From Sphaerochaeta sp. (GTDB taxonomy: Bacteria; Spirochaetota; Spirochaetia; Sphaerochaetales; Sphaerochaetaceae): 64,000 nt of DNA. Location: the NCBI GenBank assembly GCA_022482495.1, contig JAKVPA010000005.1, positions 62,001-126,000 of the forward strand, written 5' to 3'. Under the pieces are notes generated by a model. The model saw only the letters and a program-made list of their open reading frames with translations. It had not been told where the DNA came from and did not search any database. Position numbers and translations under genes: made by a program. Positions 17,522-25,054 of the stretch are shown here, in pieces (within the stretch, counting starts at the first letter, position 1; the number at the start of each line of letters is the position of its first letter).

Positions 17522-17574
17522 GTATATTGTTGCAACAACATCATAACTTTTTGTTGCAATATGGCCACTTGTGC
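17522..17574 (+). promoter_or_regulatory. Palindromic TTGTTGCAACAA element before the galactokinase-like gene
   Basis: A TGTATATT-like extended -10 near 17522 runs into the perfect palindrome TTGTTGCAACAA, and a second half-copy TTGTTGCAAT follows about 20 bp later. This looks like an operator overlapping the start of transcription. No regulator can be named. A related TTGCAACAA occurs near 51988. Confidence 0.35.
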
Positions 17575-17613
17575 CATAAAATGAGGGGCAAAGCTACTCG
17601 TAGACGGCGTTTG

Positions 17614-18780
17614 ATGGAAAAGATTTATGAAGCACATATGAAGGAGTTCGGGGAAAAACCTCAGGTGGTGGGTGAGGTCCCGGGAATCTGCACGCTTTTC
17701 GGCAGTTTTTCCGATTTGTGCGGCGGTTTTTCCTTGGTCGGAACGGCCTTCACCATCCTTCGGATCGCCGTCAGCAAACGGGACGATGACGCCGTGCGGA
17801 TGTACAACGCAACGTTGAACGACCGCAAGCGCTTCACCCTCCCTTCGATCAAATATCGCAAGGAAGACCGGTGGGCGAATTTCATCAAAGGAGTCATGTA
17901 CACGCTGGCCGCCGACGGCCATGTGTTCCAGGGCATGAACTTCACCGTGGAGGGAAACCTGCTGTTGGGGGACCAGATGTCCGTCAGCTCGGCGCTCTCC
18001 TTGGGCACCTGCATGGTGCTGGACGCTCTGTATCGCATGAAGCTGGATCCCCAGACGATCATCCGTATCGCCTACCAGTCCAACATTTCGTTCAATGACA
18101 AACCGTGCCGCATCACCGATCTGCTTGCCATGCTGAACTGCAAGAAGGACAACCTGCTGTTCTATGACCTGTCGATGGTCAAATCTTCCCTGATCCCGTT
18201 CCCGTTCAGCGATCCCCAAGGGGAATACGTTGCCATCGTGGTGGACAGCAAGATTTCGCCGGTGGCGATGCGTGAAGAGATGAAGAGCAAGCGGGAGGAT
18301 ACCAAGGCTGCGTTCCAGGCGCTGAAGAAGATCAAGCCGAACGGACCGATCCGCGATTTCCCCGAGGGGGATCTGCACGCCCGTGCCGTTTCCCTTCCCG
18401 AGTCGATGCGCCACATCTGCACCTACGTGCTGATGGAGTCCCACCTGGTCCAGGATGCGGCCGGTTTGATCATCAAGAAGGACGCCCCGGGGCTGGGAAA
18501 GGTGATGGGCCGCATCCAGAACGGGTTCCGTGACCTGATGGAGATCACCTGTCCGGAAGTGGACTGGTTGATCAAACGGGCAAGCGAGACGCAGGGATGC
18601 CTGGGCGCCGTCCAGGTTTCCAACGGGCTTGCCGGCAATATTTTGCTTCTCTTGAGCAAGGACGTCGTGCCACAGTATATTAGCCGTATGGAGGAATACG
18701 AACACATCTTCGGTTTCCATCCCAAATGGCATGTGTACCAGAGTCAGGATGGCGCCAAGATCGTGCAACCCACCGCGTAA
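17614..18780 (+). CDS. Divergent GHMP/galactokinase-family protein
   Basis: About 388 aa from the ATG at 17614 (an ATG at 17581 is possible). The N terminus resembles galactokinase motif 1: VPGICTLFGSFSDLCGGFSLVG instead of PGRVNLIGEHTDYNGG. The central GHMP phosphate loop reads GDQMSVSSALSLGTC, where the family has GGLSSSAAL. Motif 3 reads GCLGAVQVSNGLAGN rather than GA(R)MTGAGFGG, and the catalytic-Asp region reads FNDKPCRITD. The overall fold is recognisable, but the conserved ATP- and galactose-binding residues are replaced, so it may be inactive as galactokinase or act on another substrate. surE begins directly after the stop, indicating co-expression. Confidence 0.65.
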   Translation: MEKIYEAHMKEFGEKPQVVGEVPGICTLFGSFSDLCGGFSLVGTAFTILRIAVSKRDDDAVRMYNATLNDRKRFTLPSIKYRKEDRWANFIKGVMYTLAADGHVFQGMNFTVEGNLLLGDQMSVSSALSLGTCMVLDALYRMKLDPQTIIRIAYQSNISFNDKPCRITDLLAMLNCKKDNLLFYDLSMVKSSLIPFPFSDPQGEYVAIVVDSKISPVAMREEMKSKREDTKAAFQALKKIKPNGPIRDFPEGDLHARAVSLPESMRHICTYVLMESHLVQDAAGLIIKKDAPGLGKVMGRIQNGFRDLMEITCPEVDWLIKRASETQGCLGAVQVSNGLAGNILLLLSKDVVPQYISRMEEYEHIFGFHPKWHVYQSQDGAKIVQPTA

Positions 18781-19572
18781 ATGAAGATACTGTTGGTCAA
18801 TGATGACGGCTATCAGGCCGAAGGCATCCGTGTGCTCGAGGATGTCCTCTCCTCGCATGGCCACGAGGTGTGGGTCTGCGCCCCGACGACGCAGCGCAGC
18901 GCCTGCAGCCATTCGATGACGATCAACGGTGGGGTGGTGATGACCCGCTACGGCGTGCATCACTTCCACTGCAACGGATACCCCGCCGATTGTGTCCTGT
19001 ATTCCCTGAAAGGCGGCTTGTTCCCTTCCACGCCGGACGTGGTGGTTTCCGGGGTGAACCACGGCTTCAACATCTCCACCGATACGTTGTATTCCGGTAC
19101 GATCGGCGCGGCCAGCGAGGGCGCGTTGATGGGTATCCCGTCCTTTGCCGTCTCCTGCCAGAAGCGGGGTGATCGTCCCTATCCGTTCCGGCTGTCCGCC
19201 ACGTTCCTTGCCGACCATCTGGAGACATTCCTGCCGCTGTGCTCCGACAAGTGCTTTATCAGCATCAACGTCCCGGCGGATGCGACAGGTGCCTGGAAAG
19301 CATCAGGTCTTTCCTTTCTGGACTATCATGATGAAGTGAAGAAACGGATGGACAAGGACGGAGACGTGGAATACAAAGGGGGCCAGGGCTTCCTCTCCTC
19401 CGACATGTTGATCGTCGGGGGCTCGCCGTCCCAACGCTATGTGGATGAGGACGCCGATTTCGCCGCCGTGGGGCGGTCGTTCATCTCGGTGAGCGCCCTG
19501 TCCGTCCTGTTCTCCCTGGGGGAGAAGCAGCAGGAAGCGCTCCATCGCCTCCAGGAGGCCGAGGGTGTGTGA
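18781..19572 (+). CDS. surE: 5'/3'-nucleotidase SurE
   Basis: 263 aa metal-dependent phosphatase acting on nucleoside monophosphates. The N-terminal metal motif LLVNDDGYQAEGI, CAPTTQRSACSHSMTI (metal-binding Ser), and VVSGVNHGFNIS (Asn) are conserved, followed by YSGTIGAASEGALMGIPSFAVS. The start codon abuts the stop of the galactokinase-like gene. The family forms dimers or tetramers in the cytosol and is linked to stationary survival. Confidence 0.92.
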   Translation: MKILLVNDDGYQAEGIRVLEDVLSSHGHEVWVCAPTTQRSACSHSMTINGGVVMTRYGVHHFHCNGYPADCVLYSLKGGLFPSTPDVVVSGVNHGFNISTDTLYSGTIGAASEGALMGIPSFAVSCQKRGDRPYPFRLSATFLADHLETFLPLCSDKCFISINVPADATGAWKASGLSFLDYHDEVKKRMDKDGDVEYKGGQGFLSSDMLIVGGSPSQRYVDEDADFAAVGRSFISVSALSVLFSLGEKQQEALHRLQEAEGV

Positions 19573-19813
19573 CTGCGTCCATTGTACGGTGCGTCGGCAT
19601 GGAGGACGGTGCGCGTGGCATGACAAGCTCACGCGCCAGTGCCTGCTGAGGCGTATCCGGCTTGGACAAACCCGGAAAACGGTTGTGTTCCCTCTTCCGA
19701 AACAACCAGGTTCTCCGCCTGATGCGGATGTCTGTTTTGATGAGGTGGTCAAACTCCTTGTGGTGACGCATCCCCGGCTCTGCGAGCCGGCGGGAATGCC
19801 GTTCTTTGCTTGA
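19565..19813 (+). CDS. Possible small Cys-rich protein (unrecognised)
   Basis: 82 codons starting GTG inside the surE end and ending before the nifS promoter. It encodes a Cys/His-containing N terminus (CDCVHC, CAWHDKLTRQC) followed by a basic stretch. I do not recognise it. It has no clear ribosome site, and the region also holds two hairpins, so it may be noncoding spacer between surE and nifS. Confidence 0.2.
   Translation: MCDCVHCTVRRHGGRCAWHDKLTRQCLLRRIRLGQTRKTVVFPLPKQPGSPPDADVCFDEVVKLLVVTHPRLCEPAGMPFFA
19768..19800 (+). terminator. Hairpin between surE and nifS
   Basis: CCGGCTC, loop TGC, GAGCCGG with bulged extension to GCAT/ATGC. It is followed by TTCTTTGCTT rather than a clean U-run. 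It probably ends the surE transcript just before the nifS promoter. Confidence 0.45.
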
Positions 19814-19838
19814 CCTTTCGGTCGGGCGTCACTACGTT
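19810..19838 (+). promoter_or_regulatory. Promoter of nifS-nifU
   Basis: TTGACC (19810-19815), 17 bp, TACGTT (19833-19838). AAAGGAAG and the ATG at 19858 follow closely. Confidence 0.5.
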
Positions 19839-19857
19839 AACAAAGGAAGTATTATCT

Positions 19858-21042
19858 ATGCCAGAAAGAATTGTGTATCTCGATAATAACGGGACTACCC
19901 AGATGGATGAGACCGTCCGCCAGGCGGTCGACCAGGCGGAGACGTTGTATGGAAACGCGTCCAGCATGCACGGATTGGGCCGTGATGCCGAGATGGTCAT
20001 TGAGATCGCCCGCAAGCAGGTCGCTTCGTTGATCGACTGCACCCATGGACGGATCGTGTTCACCAGCGGGGCGAGCGAATCGAACAATACGGTGTTCAAT
20101 ATTTTCCGTGACCGCATCGACGACAAGGTGGACGGCAGGGATCGGATCGTCACCACGACGATCGAGCATCCGTCCATCATCGAGACGGTCAAATACCTCC
20201 GAAAGAAAGGGTACAAGATCGACGAATGCCCGGTGGACCACGAAGGCCGGGTGAAGATGGACGAACTGCGGAAGTTGATGGGACCCGATGTGGCGTTGGT
20301 GTCGGTGATGACCGGCAACAACGAGGTGGGAACCATCCAGCCGATCGCCGAGATCGCCAAGATGGCCCATGCCTGCGGTGCGTACATGCATACCGACGCC
20401 ACCCAGGCCATCGGGAAAATCCCGGTGACGATGGAAGCCTGGGGTGTCGATTACCTCTCCCTGTCCGGCCATAAGTTCTACGGCCCGAAAGGGGTCGGGG
20501 TGCTTGCCGTTTCCAAGAACGCGCCGTACTGCCCGTTCCTCCATGGCGGCCACCAGGAGCATGGGATGCGGGCCGGTACGTACAACACCGCCGACATCGT
20601 CGGAATCGGCGCTGCGGCGGAACTTGCCGAGAAGAACCTGAAGGACGAGCATGACCGTCTGTGGCACCTCAGGGAGATGCTCCGCAAGGGCATCGTCGCC
20701 GCCGTGCCTGATGTGGTGGTCAACGGGCCGAGCAAGGCGGAGGATTGCCTGCCGGGAACGCTGGACATGTCGTTCCCCTGCGCCGAGGGTGAGTCGATTC
20801 TGCTGTACCTCGACCTGGAAGGGATCGAGGTGTCCACCGGTTCGGCATGCGCAAGCGGCAGCCTGGAGCCCAGCTACGTGCTGCTTGCCTGTGGCATTGA
20901 CGTGGAGCTGGCCCATGGATCCATCCGGTTCAGTTTCGGCCGGTACAACACGGAAGAGGACGTGAAGTACGTCCTGGAGAAGCTCCCGCCGATCATCGCG
21001 AAGATCAGAAAGATGTCTACAAGGAAGTTGCCAAATGAGTAA
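19858..21042 (+). CDS. nifS: Cysteine desulfurase (NifS/IscS family)
   Basis: 394 aa PLP enzyme that mobilises sulfur from cysteine for Fe-S assembly. It starts at PERIVYLDNNGTTQMDETV. TSGASESNNTVF is the cofactor phosphate region, SLSGHKFYGPKGVGVLAV holds the PLP lysine, and STGSACASGSLEPSYVL holds the active-site Cys in a loop of the group I/NifS type. ATG at 19858 has AAAGGAAG upstream. It overlaps nifU by 8 bp, forming a two-gene sulfur-transfer/scaffold unit. Confidence 0.93.
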   Translation: MPERIVYLDNNGTTQMDETVRQAVDQAETLYGNASSMHGLGRDAEMVIEIARKQVASLIDCTHGRIVFTSGASESNNTVFNIFRDRIDDKVDGRDRIVTTTIEHPSIIETVKYLRKKGYKIDECPVDHEGRVKMDELRKLMGPDVALVSVMTGNNEVGTIQPIAEIAKMAHACGAYMHTDATQAIGKIPVTMEAWGVDYLSLSGHKFYGPKGVGVLAVSKNAPYCPFLHGGHQEHGMRAGTYNTADIVGIGAAAELAEKNLKDEHDRLWHLREMLRKGIVAAVPDVVVNGPSKAEDCLPGTLDMSFPCAEGESILLYLDLEGIEVSTGSACASGSLEPSYVLLACGIDVELAHGSIRFSFGRYNTEEDVKYVLEKLPPIIAKIRKMSTRKLPNE

Positions 21043-21652
21043 TACGAACAGTTTCATGGCCAATTGGGTGTACACCCCGACGGTAAAAGAGCATTTCATG
21101 CACCCCCATCACCTGTGGGAGGATGACGATGATTTCACCCCGGATGGGGTCGGAGAGGTCGGTTCCTTGGCCTGTGGCGACCAGATGCGGGTCGGAATCA
21201 AGGTGAAGGACGGGAAGATCGCCGATCTGAAATGGCTGACCTACGGATGCGCGTCGGCCATCGCCAGCACGTCGATGATGAGCGACATGGCCATCGGCAT
21301 GACGCTGGAAGAGGCCTACCACATTACGCCGACCCAGATCATGGATGCCCTTGGAGGGCTGCCGGAACACAAGTTCCACTGCTCGGTGCTGGGTGACAAG
21401 GCGCTTCGGGCGGCCATTGACGACTACCTGGAGAAGAACAACCTTCCCAACACGTTCAAGAACACCATCGCGAAGATCATCTGCGAGTGCAAGAACGTCA
21501 CCGACATGCAGATCGAGGATCTGGTGAAGAGCGGCAAGGCCAAGACGTTGGAAGACCTGCAGCGCCTTACCAACTACGGCACCGGTTGCGGCAAATGCCG
21601 TGACAAGGTCAAGGACCTGTTCGAGGACTACAAGCACATCTACAACAAGTAA
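21035..21652 (+). CDS. nifU: NifU-like Fe-S scaffold with BFD-like [2Fe-2S] domain
   Basis: 205 aa. Residues ~15-135 are the IscU/NifU N-terminal scaffold with three Cys (VGSLACGDQMRV, WLTYGCASAIAST, KFHCSVLGDKAL). Residues ~150-200 form a BFD-like domain (IICECKNVTDMQIEDLV ... GTGCGKCRDKV) with the C-x-C/C-x2-C pattern for a [2Fe-2S] cluster. It lacks the C-terminal Nfu domain of nitrogen-fixation NifU, as in epsilonproteobacteria-like and spirochaete forms. It assembles clusters with NifS. Confidence 0.9.
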   Translation: MSNTNSFMANWVYTPTVKEHFMHPHHLWEDDDDFTPDGVGEVGSLACGDQMRVGIKVKDGKIADLKWLTYGCASAIASTSMMSDMAIGMTLEEAYHITPTQIMDALGGLPEHKFHCSVLGDKALRAAIDDYLEKNNLPNTFKNTIAKIICECKNVTDMQIEDLVKSGKAKTLEDLQRLTNYGTGCGKCRDKVKDLFEDYKHIYNK

Positions 21653-21709
21653 GCCAGTTTGGGCCTCGGTTGTGGTTCTAATCTTCATTTCTCATCCCTA
21701 CTAAATGAG

Positions 21710-21741
21710 ACAAGCCATACTCCTGTGGGGGTATGGCTTGT
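21710..21741 (+). terminator. Terminator after nifS-nifU
   Basis: ACAAGCCATAC (21710-21720) pairs perfectly with GTATGGCTTGT (21731-21741), ending TTTC. It also marks the left border of the AT-richer accessory island. Confidence 0.75.
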
Positions 21742-22385
21742 TTCGTACGCTGACGAACAGTCCTTTCTTTTTCCTGCAAAGATGAGCCTCTGAGGTTGCA
21801 ACCCATCAGGGAGAAGACGATCGGGAACAGAATCGACACATTTGTTGTAAAAGTACGAAAAATTTCAAATTCTGATATTACAGAATTGGGAATTCCTGTA
21901 CACTTTGCCCATTGTTGTCATCTTCATGAGAAGTCCACATATGATGAAGTCCCCACGATCCCGAACTGTCATCTCGGTATCTCTCGTCCTGTTGCTTTTG
22001 GCGTTCCTGTCAGGATGTCAAACCGAGTCGCAACCACCTTTGAACTATACGGGTTCTGGTACTGCATCCAATCCACATGTCATCTATGATGCCCAAGCTT
22101 TGGTTGGTGTGGCTCATATCATTACGGATTCCTATACCTATTCCGACAATGCCCAGTTGGGTGCATACATCGAACTGGGAGCTGATATCGATATGAACGA
22201 CATCACGGAAACGGAGTCCGGAAACTGGACGCCGATTGGAAAGTATGGTGAAGCTTGCTGGAAAGGTGTATTCTTCCGGCTCATTCGATGGGAATGGGCA
22301 TGAGATCAGAAACCTGATATGATGTGACCGTTGTCAAGCAGAATCTTTGTTTTCTTTTTCCTCCAGTTTTATCGCTACATGAAAA

Positions 22386-22569
22386 GGATTGATAGACAGC
22401 AAATCAGTTGTTCGGCACTTGACCATTCTGATATACGTGGATTGGTTACCACAGGCCAATGGTCCGCCTACAGCCCTTTCTGTCTAATAACGTGAATCAC
22501 CACAGGGGTGTCAACATAGGTTTCTCGAAGATGGCAGGATCGTTGCCCGATTTGCCTGTCTATCAATCC
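22386..22569 (-). ncRNA. Candidate bridge RNA of the IS110/IS1111-type element
   Basis: Read on the minus strand. GGATTGATAGACAG(G)CAAATC (22569-22549) pairs with GATTTGCTGTCTATCAATCC (22405-22386): 20 bp with one bulge, enclosing 143 nt. Inside, AGAAACCTA (22525-22517) is identical to the target sequence across the left insertion point including the CT core. ATATCAG (22434-22428) is complementary to CTGATAT at the element's left terminus, and it sits directly against a 7 bp stem GACCATT/AATGGTC (22464-22458 with 22427-22421). TTAG (near 22487) can pair with the right target CTAA. Order (target-matching loop first, donor-matching loop second) fits known bridge RNAs. A left-donor guide was not clearly found. 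Transcription is not shown. Confidence 0.6.
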
Positions 22570-22603
22570 CTCTCATCCCACGGTTCCTTCTTTTCCCTGG
22601 TGT

Positions 22604-23719
22604 TCAGTCAAATCTGTTGTTCATCATGCCCCAGATGAAGCAGGATAGTTCCCTTGCCACGGCAACCGTCGCCTTGTTCTTGATTACGCCGCGGTTGGTG
22701 AGGTTGTTGTACACCCGGTGCAGCCTCCGGTTCGCCTTGTCCGCATAGGCGATGACATCCGCCTCGTTCCCTTCCTGCCTTGCTTTCAGCCTCTTTGACT
22801 TCTGTCCATACAGGCTGCTTCGTAGTGTTGAGTTCGCCCCTTCTATGAGCAGCAACCTCAATCGGGTGTTTCCGGCTTTTGTGATACCTCCCCGTTTTTC
22901 CCGCTGTCCGCTTGAGTCCTCCCTAGGCACCAAGCCCAGATAGGCGGAGAACTGCTGGGCGTTGGCGAACCGGGAGAAATCCCCGATCTCTGAGACCAGC
23001 GACAACGCCGTATGGGTCTCGATGCCCCGGAAGCAGCGAAGTTTTGCCACCTTATCCCGATACGCCTCAAGTTGGGAGAGCTGCTCTATCCTCTGGTTGT
23101 ACCGGTCGACCTTCTCCTGCTGGTCATATACCTCCTGCAGGTACTCATTGAAGGTCTCCTGGTCCACCGGGTCGGTAAACTGCTGCCGTTTCAGCCAAGT
23201 GTAGTGAATCTGGGTCCAGTAATTCTTTCCTTCCGAAAAATCCCTGCCACAACGCAAGAGAAACGAGAGCAAATTCTGCTTCGATTTCTTCAGGGCCTGC
23301 AGACGGGTGTTGCGAAGCCTGGTGTAGTTCTTGACCGCCTCATCCTCGGATGTGGGAACGTGTACCGCACTGTAGGTGCCGAACGCAAGGTGCTTCGACA
23401 GCTCCATCGCATCAAGCCGATCATTCTTCACATGATTCCCGGATGCCTTCGGCAGCGTTGTGGGCGCCATGATCACGCATCCGATGCCCGCTTTTTCCAG
23501 GTCGCGGTACAGGCCGTAGCCTGTCGGACCCGCCTCATAGCCGCACAGGACCTCAACGTTCGGTTGCGATTCCTGTAGTTTCCTAACATATTTAATGACC
23601 AGATTGCTGTTGCTTGCTATCCTGGTCTGGCCGAAGGCCTGCTTCGTTGCAAACGAATAGGAGCAGAGTGAGTAGGAATCCTTGTGGACATCGATGCCAA
23701 TGTTGATTACAGTATTCAT
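22604..23719 (-). CDS. IS110-family transposase (DEDD recombinase)
   Basis: About 371 aa from the ATG at 23719, which has GGAGGT upstream; an upstream start at 23752 would add 11 residues. The N-terminal RuvC-like DEDD domain shows GIDVHKDSYS (Asp), CGYEAGPTGYGLY (Glu) and KNDRLDAMELSKHL (two Asp). The C-terminal Transposase_20 domain has FRGIETHTALSLVSEIGDF, FSAYLGLVPREDSSGQREK and GGITKAGNTRLRLLLIEGA; the serine in SSG is the expected nucleophile region. It catalyses RNA-guided recombination between donor and target in this family. The ORF appears intact. Confidence 0.93.
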   Translation of the reverse strand: MNTVINIGIDVHKDSYSLCSYSFATKQAFGQTRIASNSNLVIKYVRKLQESQPNVEVLCGYEAGPTGYGLYRDLEKAGIGCVIMAPTTLPKASGNHVKNDRLDAMELSKHLAFGTYSAVHVPTSEDEAVKNYTRLRNTRLQALKKSKQNLLSFLLRCGRDFSEGKNYWTQIHYTWLKRQQFTDPVDQETFNEYLQEVYDQQEKVDRYNQRIEQLSQLEAYRDKVAKLRCFRGIETHTALSLVSEIGDFSRFANAQQFSAYLGLVPREDSSGQREKRGGITKAGNTRLRLLLIEGANSTLRSSLYGQKSKRLKARQEGNEADVIAYADKANRRLHRVYNNLTNRGVIKNKATVAVARELSCFIWGMMNNRFD

Positions 23720-25015
23720 GTGGTGACCTCCATTTGCATGCGGTAGCCGCATACGGTTTAGTTGATATTCCCAGTATGCAAGGTGAATCCACGATTTGCA
23801 AACTGGGAGGTCACTTCATATTGTCTAAAGATACACCTGCCTGATACCGATTATGGAGGTCTTTTCGGATATACACGCAATGCGACGATCATGGATGTCA
23901 AGCTTGTTGATGCCGATGTGGAAGGGCAATCCTCCGTCGGAGCTTTGATCGGTTATGCAGAATCCACAGACATCAGCAGATGCTCCTCGGACGGTACGGT
24001 GTCCGGACAGGAATATGTTGTTGGAGGTTTGGTTGGGGAAATAGATGCGGGATCACTCTCATTCTGTTCTTCATTCTCCATTGTATCATCTTACGGAATA
24101 AGCGGAGGTCTTGTCGGGGCTGTTAGTTCTGGCGCAGTTGTCAGTTCCTGTTATGCCACAGGAGAAGTAAGGGTTGAAGTAAGAAGAGAAGGAGATGGTT
24201 CTTCGGGAGGAGGGCTGATCGGATTTTCCCAAGGCTCCTCTACCGACTGGGTAACGGTGAGTTCCTGCTATGCCACAGGGAATGTCTCCACAGCGGATGA
24301 TCATGCCGGAGGGTTGATCGGGTATGTGGATAACACGGAGATTGAAAATTGCTATGCCAGCGGAGATGTATCTGGTACATCCTATGTTGGAGGACTTGTG
24401 GGGCGTGCGGCCAATAATACCGTTGTCACATTTAGCTACGCCACGGGAGCCGTAACCGCAGAAATCGGTTATGCCGGAGGGCTGGTAGGGTGTGCCGACA
24501 AAACTACAACCACCATCAGGGATTCCTTTGCAGCGAATGGAACGATCATATTCACAGGGGAGGATGCCACACCCACGTTTCATCGTGTTGCAGGATTTTC
24601 CTATACAAACCAATTAACTAACTTGTATGCGAATGTGGCCATGGCAGTTGGAAACGTCACCGTGACTACAGAGTCCAATGCATCAGGGGTTGATGGAGAT
24701 AGCAAGTCAATTACAGAAGATTTCCAGTCGATTGCTTTCTTCTCTGATACCCAATGGACGGATGCAGACGCCTGGAGCACAGATGTCTGGACCTTCAGCG
24801 ATGACGATTATCCCCATCTGAACTGGGAGGGTTGAGAGGGAACAGTGGGGAGGAAACCTATCCTGTCTCCATCCGCCCGGCCAGGAAACGATACCCTGCA
24901 GCACGCATGGCAATGAATGCTTGAGAGTCGGTATGGGGTGTGAAGAAACGGACTGAAAAGAGAGCACGATAGTCACATTCTCAATACATGAGTCAATTCA
25001 ATAGACTGCTTCCAC

Positions 25016-25048
25016 CAACGCCATCTTTCCGCAGGGGGGATGGCGTTG
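25016..25048 (-). terminator. Hairpin downstream of the broken AAA-ATPase gene
   Basis: CAACGCCATC (25016-25025) pairs with GATGGCGTTG (25039-25048), a 10 bp stem directly after the minus-strand stop at 25055. No strong U-run is visible on the minus strand. Confidence 0.5.
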
Positions 25049-25054
25049 ATGTCT

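Larger units (their letters stand above)
22314..23826 (-). mobile_element. IS110-family (IS1111-like) insertion sequence
   Basis: About 1.51 kb, flanked on both sides by the dinucleotide CT (22314-22315 and 23825-23826), of which one copy belongs to the target. Near-terminal inverted repeats ATATGATGTGACC (22317-22329) and GGTCACTTCATAT (23809-23821) match at 12 of 13 positions, as in the IS1111 subgroup. The transposase is on the minus strand, with a short 5' end (about 100 bp) and a long 3' noncoding end (about 290 bp). That layout places a bridge RNA downstream of the transposase. Excision of the element restores the GLUG gene exactly. Confidence 0.88.
21941..24835 (+). pseudogene. GLUG-repeat surface lipoprotein gene split by an IS110-type element
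   Basis: The 5' part (21941-22315) encodes a lipoprotein signal (SLVLLLLAFLSGCQ, lipobox Cys) and a mature start PPLNYTGSGTASNPHVI typical of GLUG proteins. One extra T near 22270 breaks the frame; without it the protein reads GVFSGSFDGNGHEIRNL. The 3' part (23827-24835) continues KIHLPDTDYGGLFGYTRNA and holds about eight GLUG-like repeats (GGLVG-x-ISxCYATG pattern) before ending YPHLNWEG. Removing the element restores NLKIHLPD in frame. GLUG proteins are cell-surface adhesin-like repeats. The gene is inactive as sequenced. A -35/-10 pair could not be assigned. Confidence 0.8.

Noticed and set aside
21796-22089. 97-codon frame upstream of and over the lipoprotein start
   Set aside because: It overlaps the lipoprotein signal sequence in another frame and encodes no recognisable feature.
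23737-23752. ATGCGG-TAG-CCGCAT hairpin as a bridge RNA at the 5' end of the IS110-like element
   Set aside because: The 5' end is only about 100 bp and has no matches to the insertion site; the long 3' end has them.
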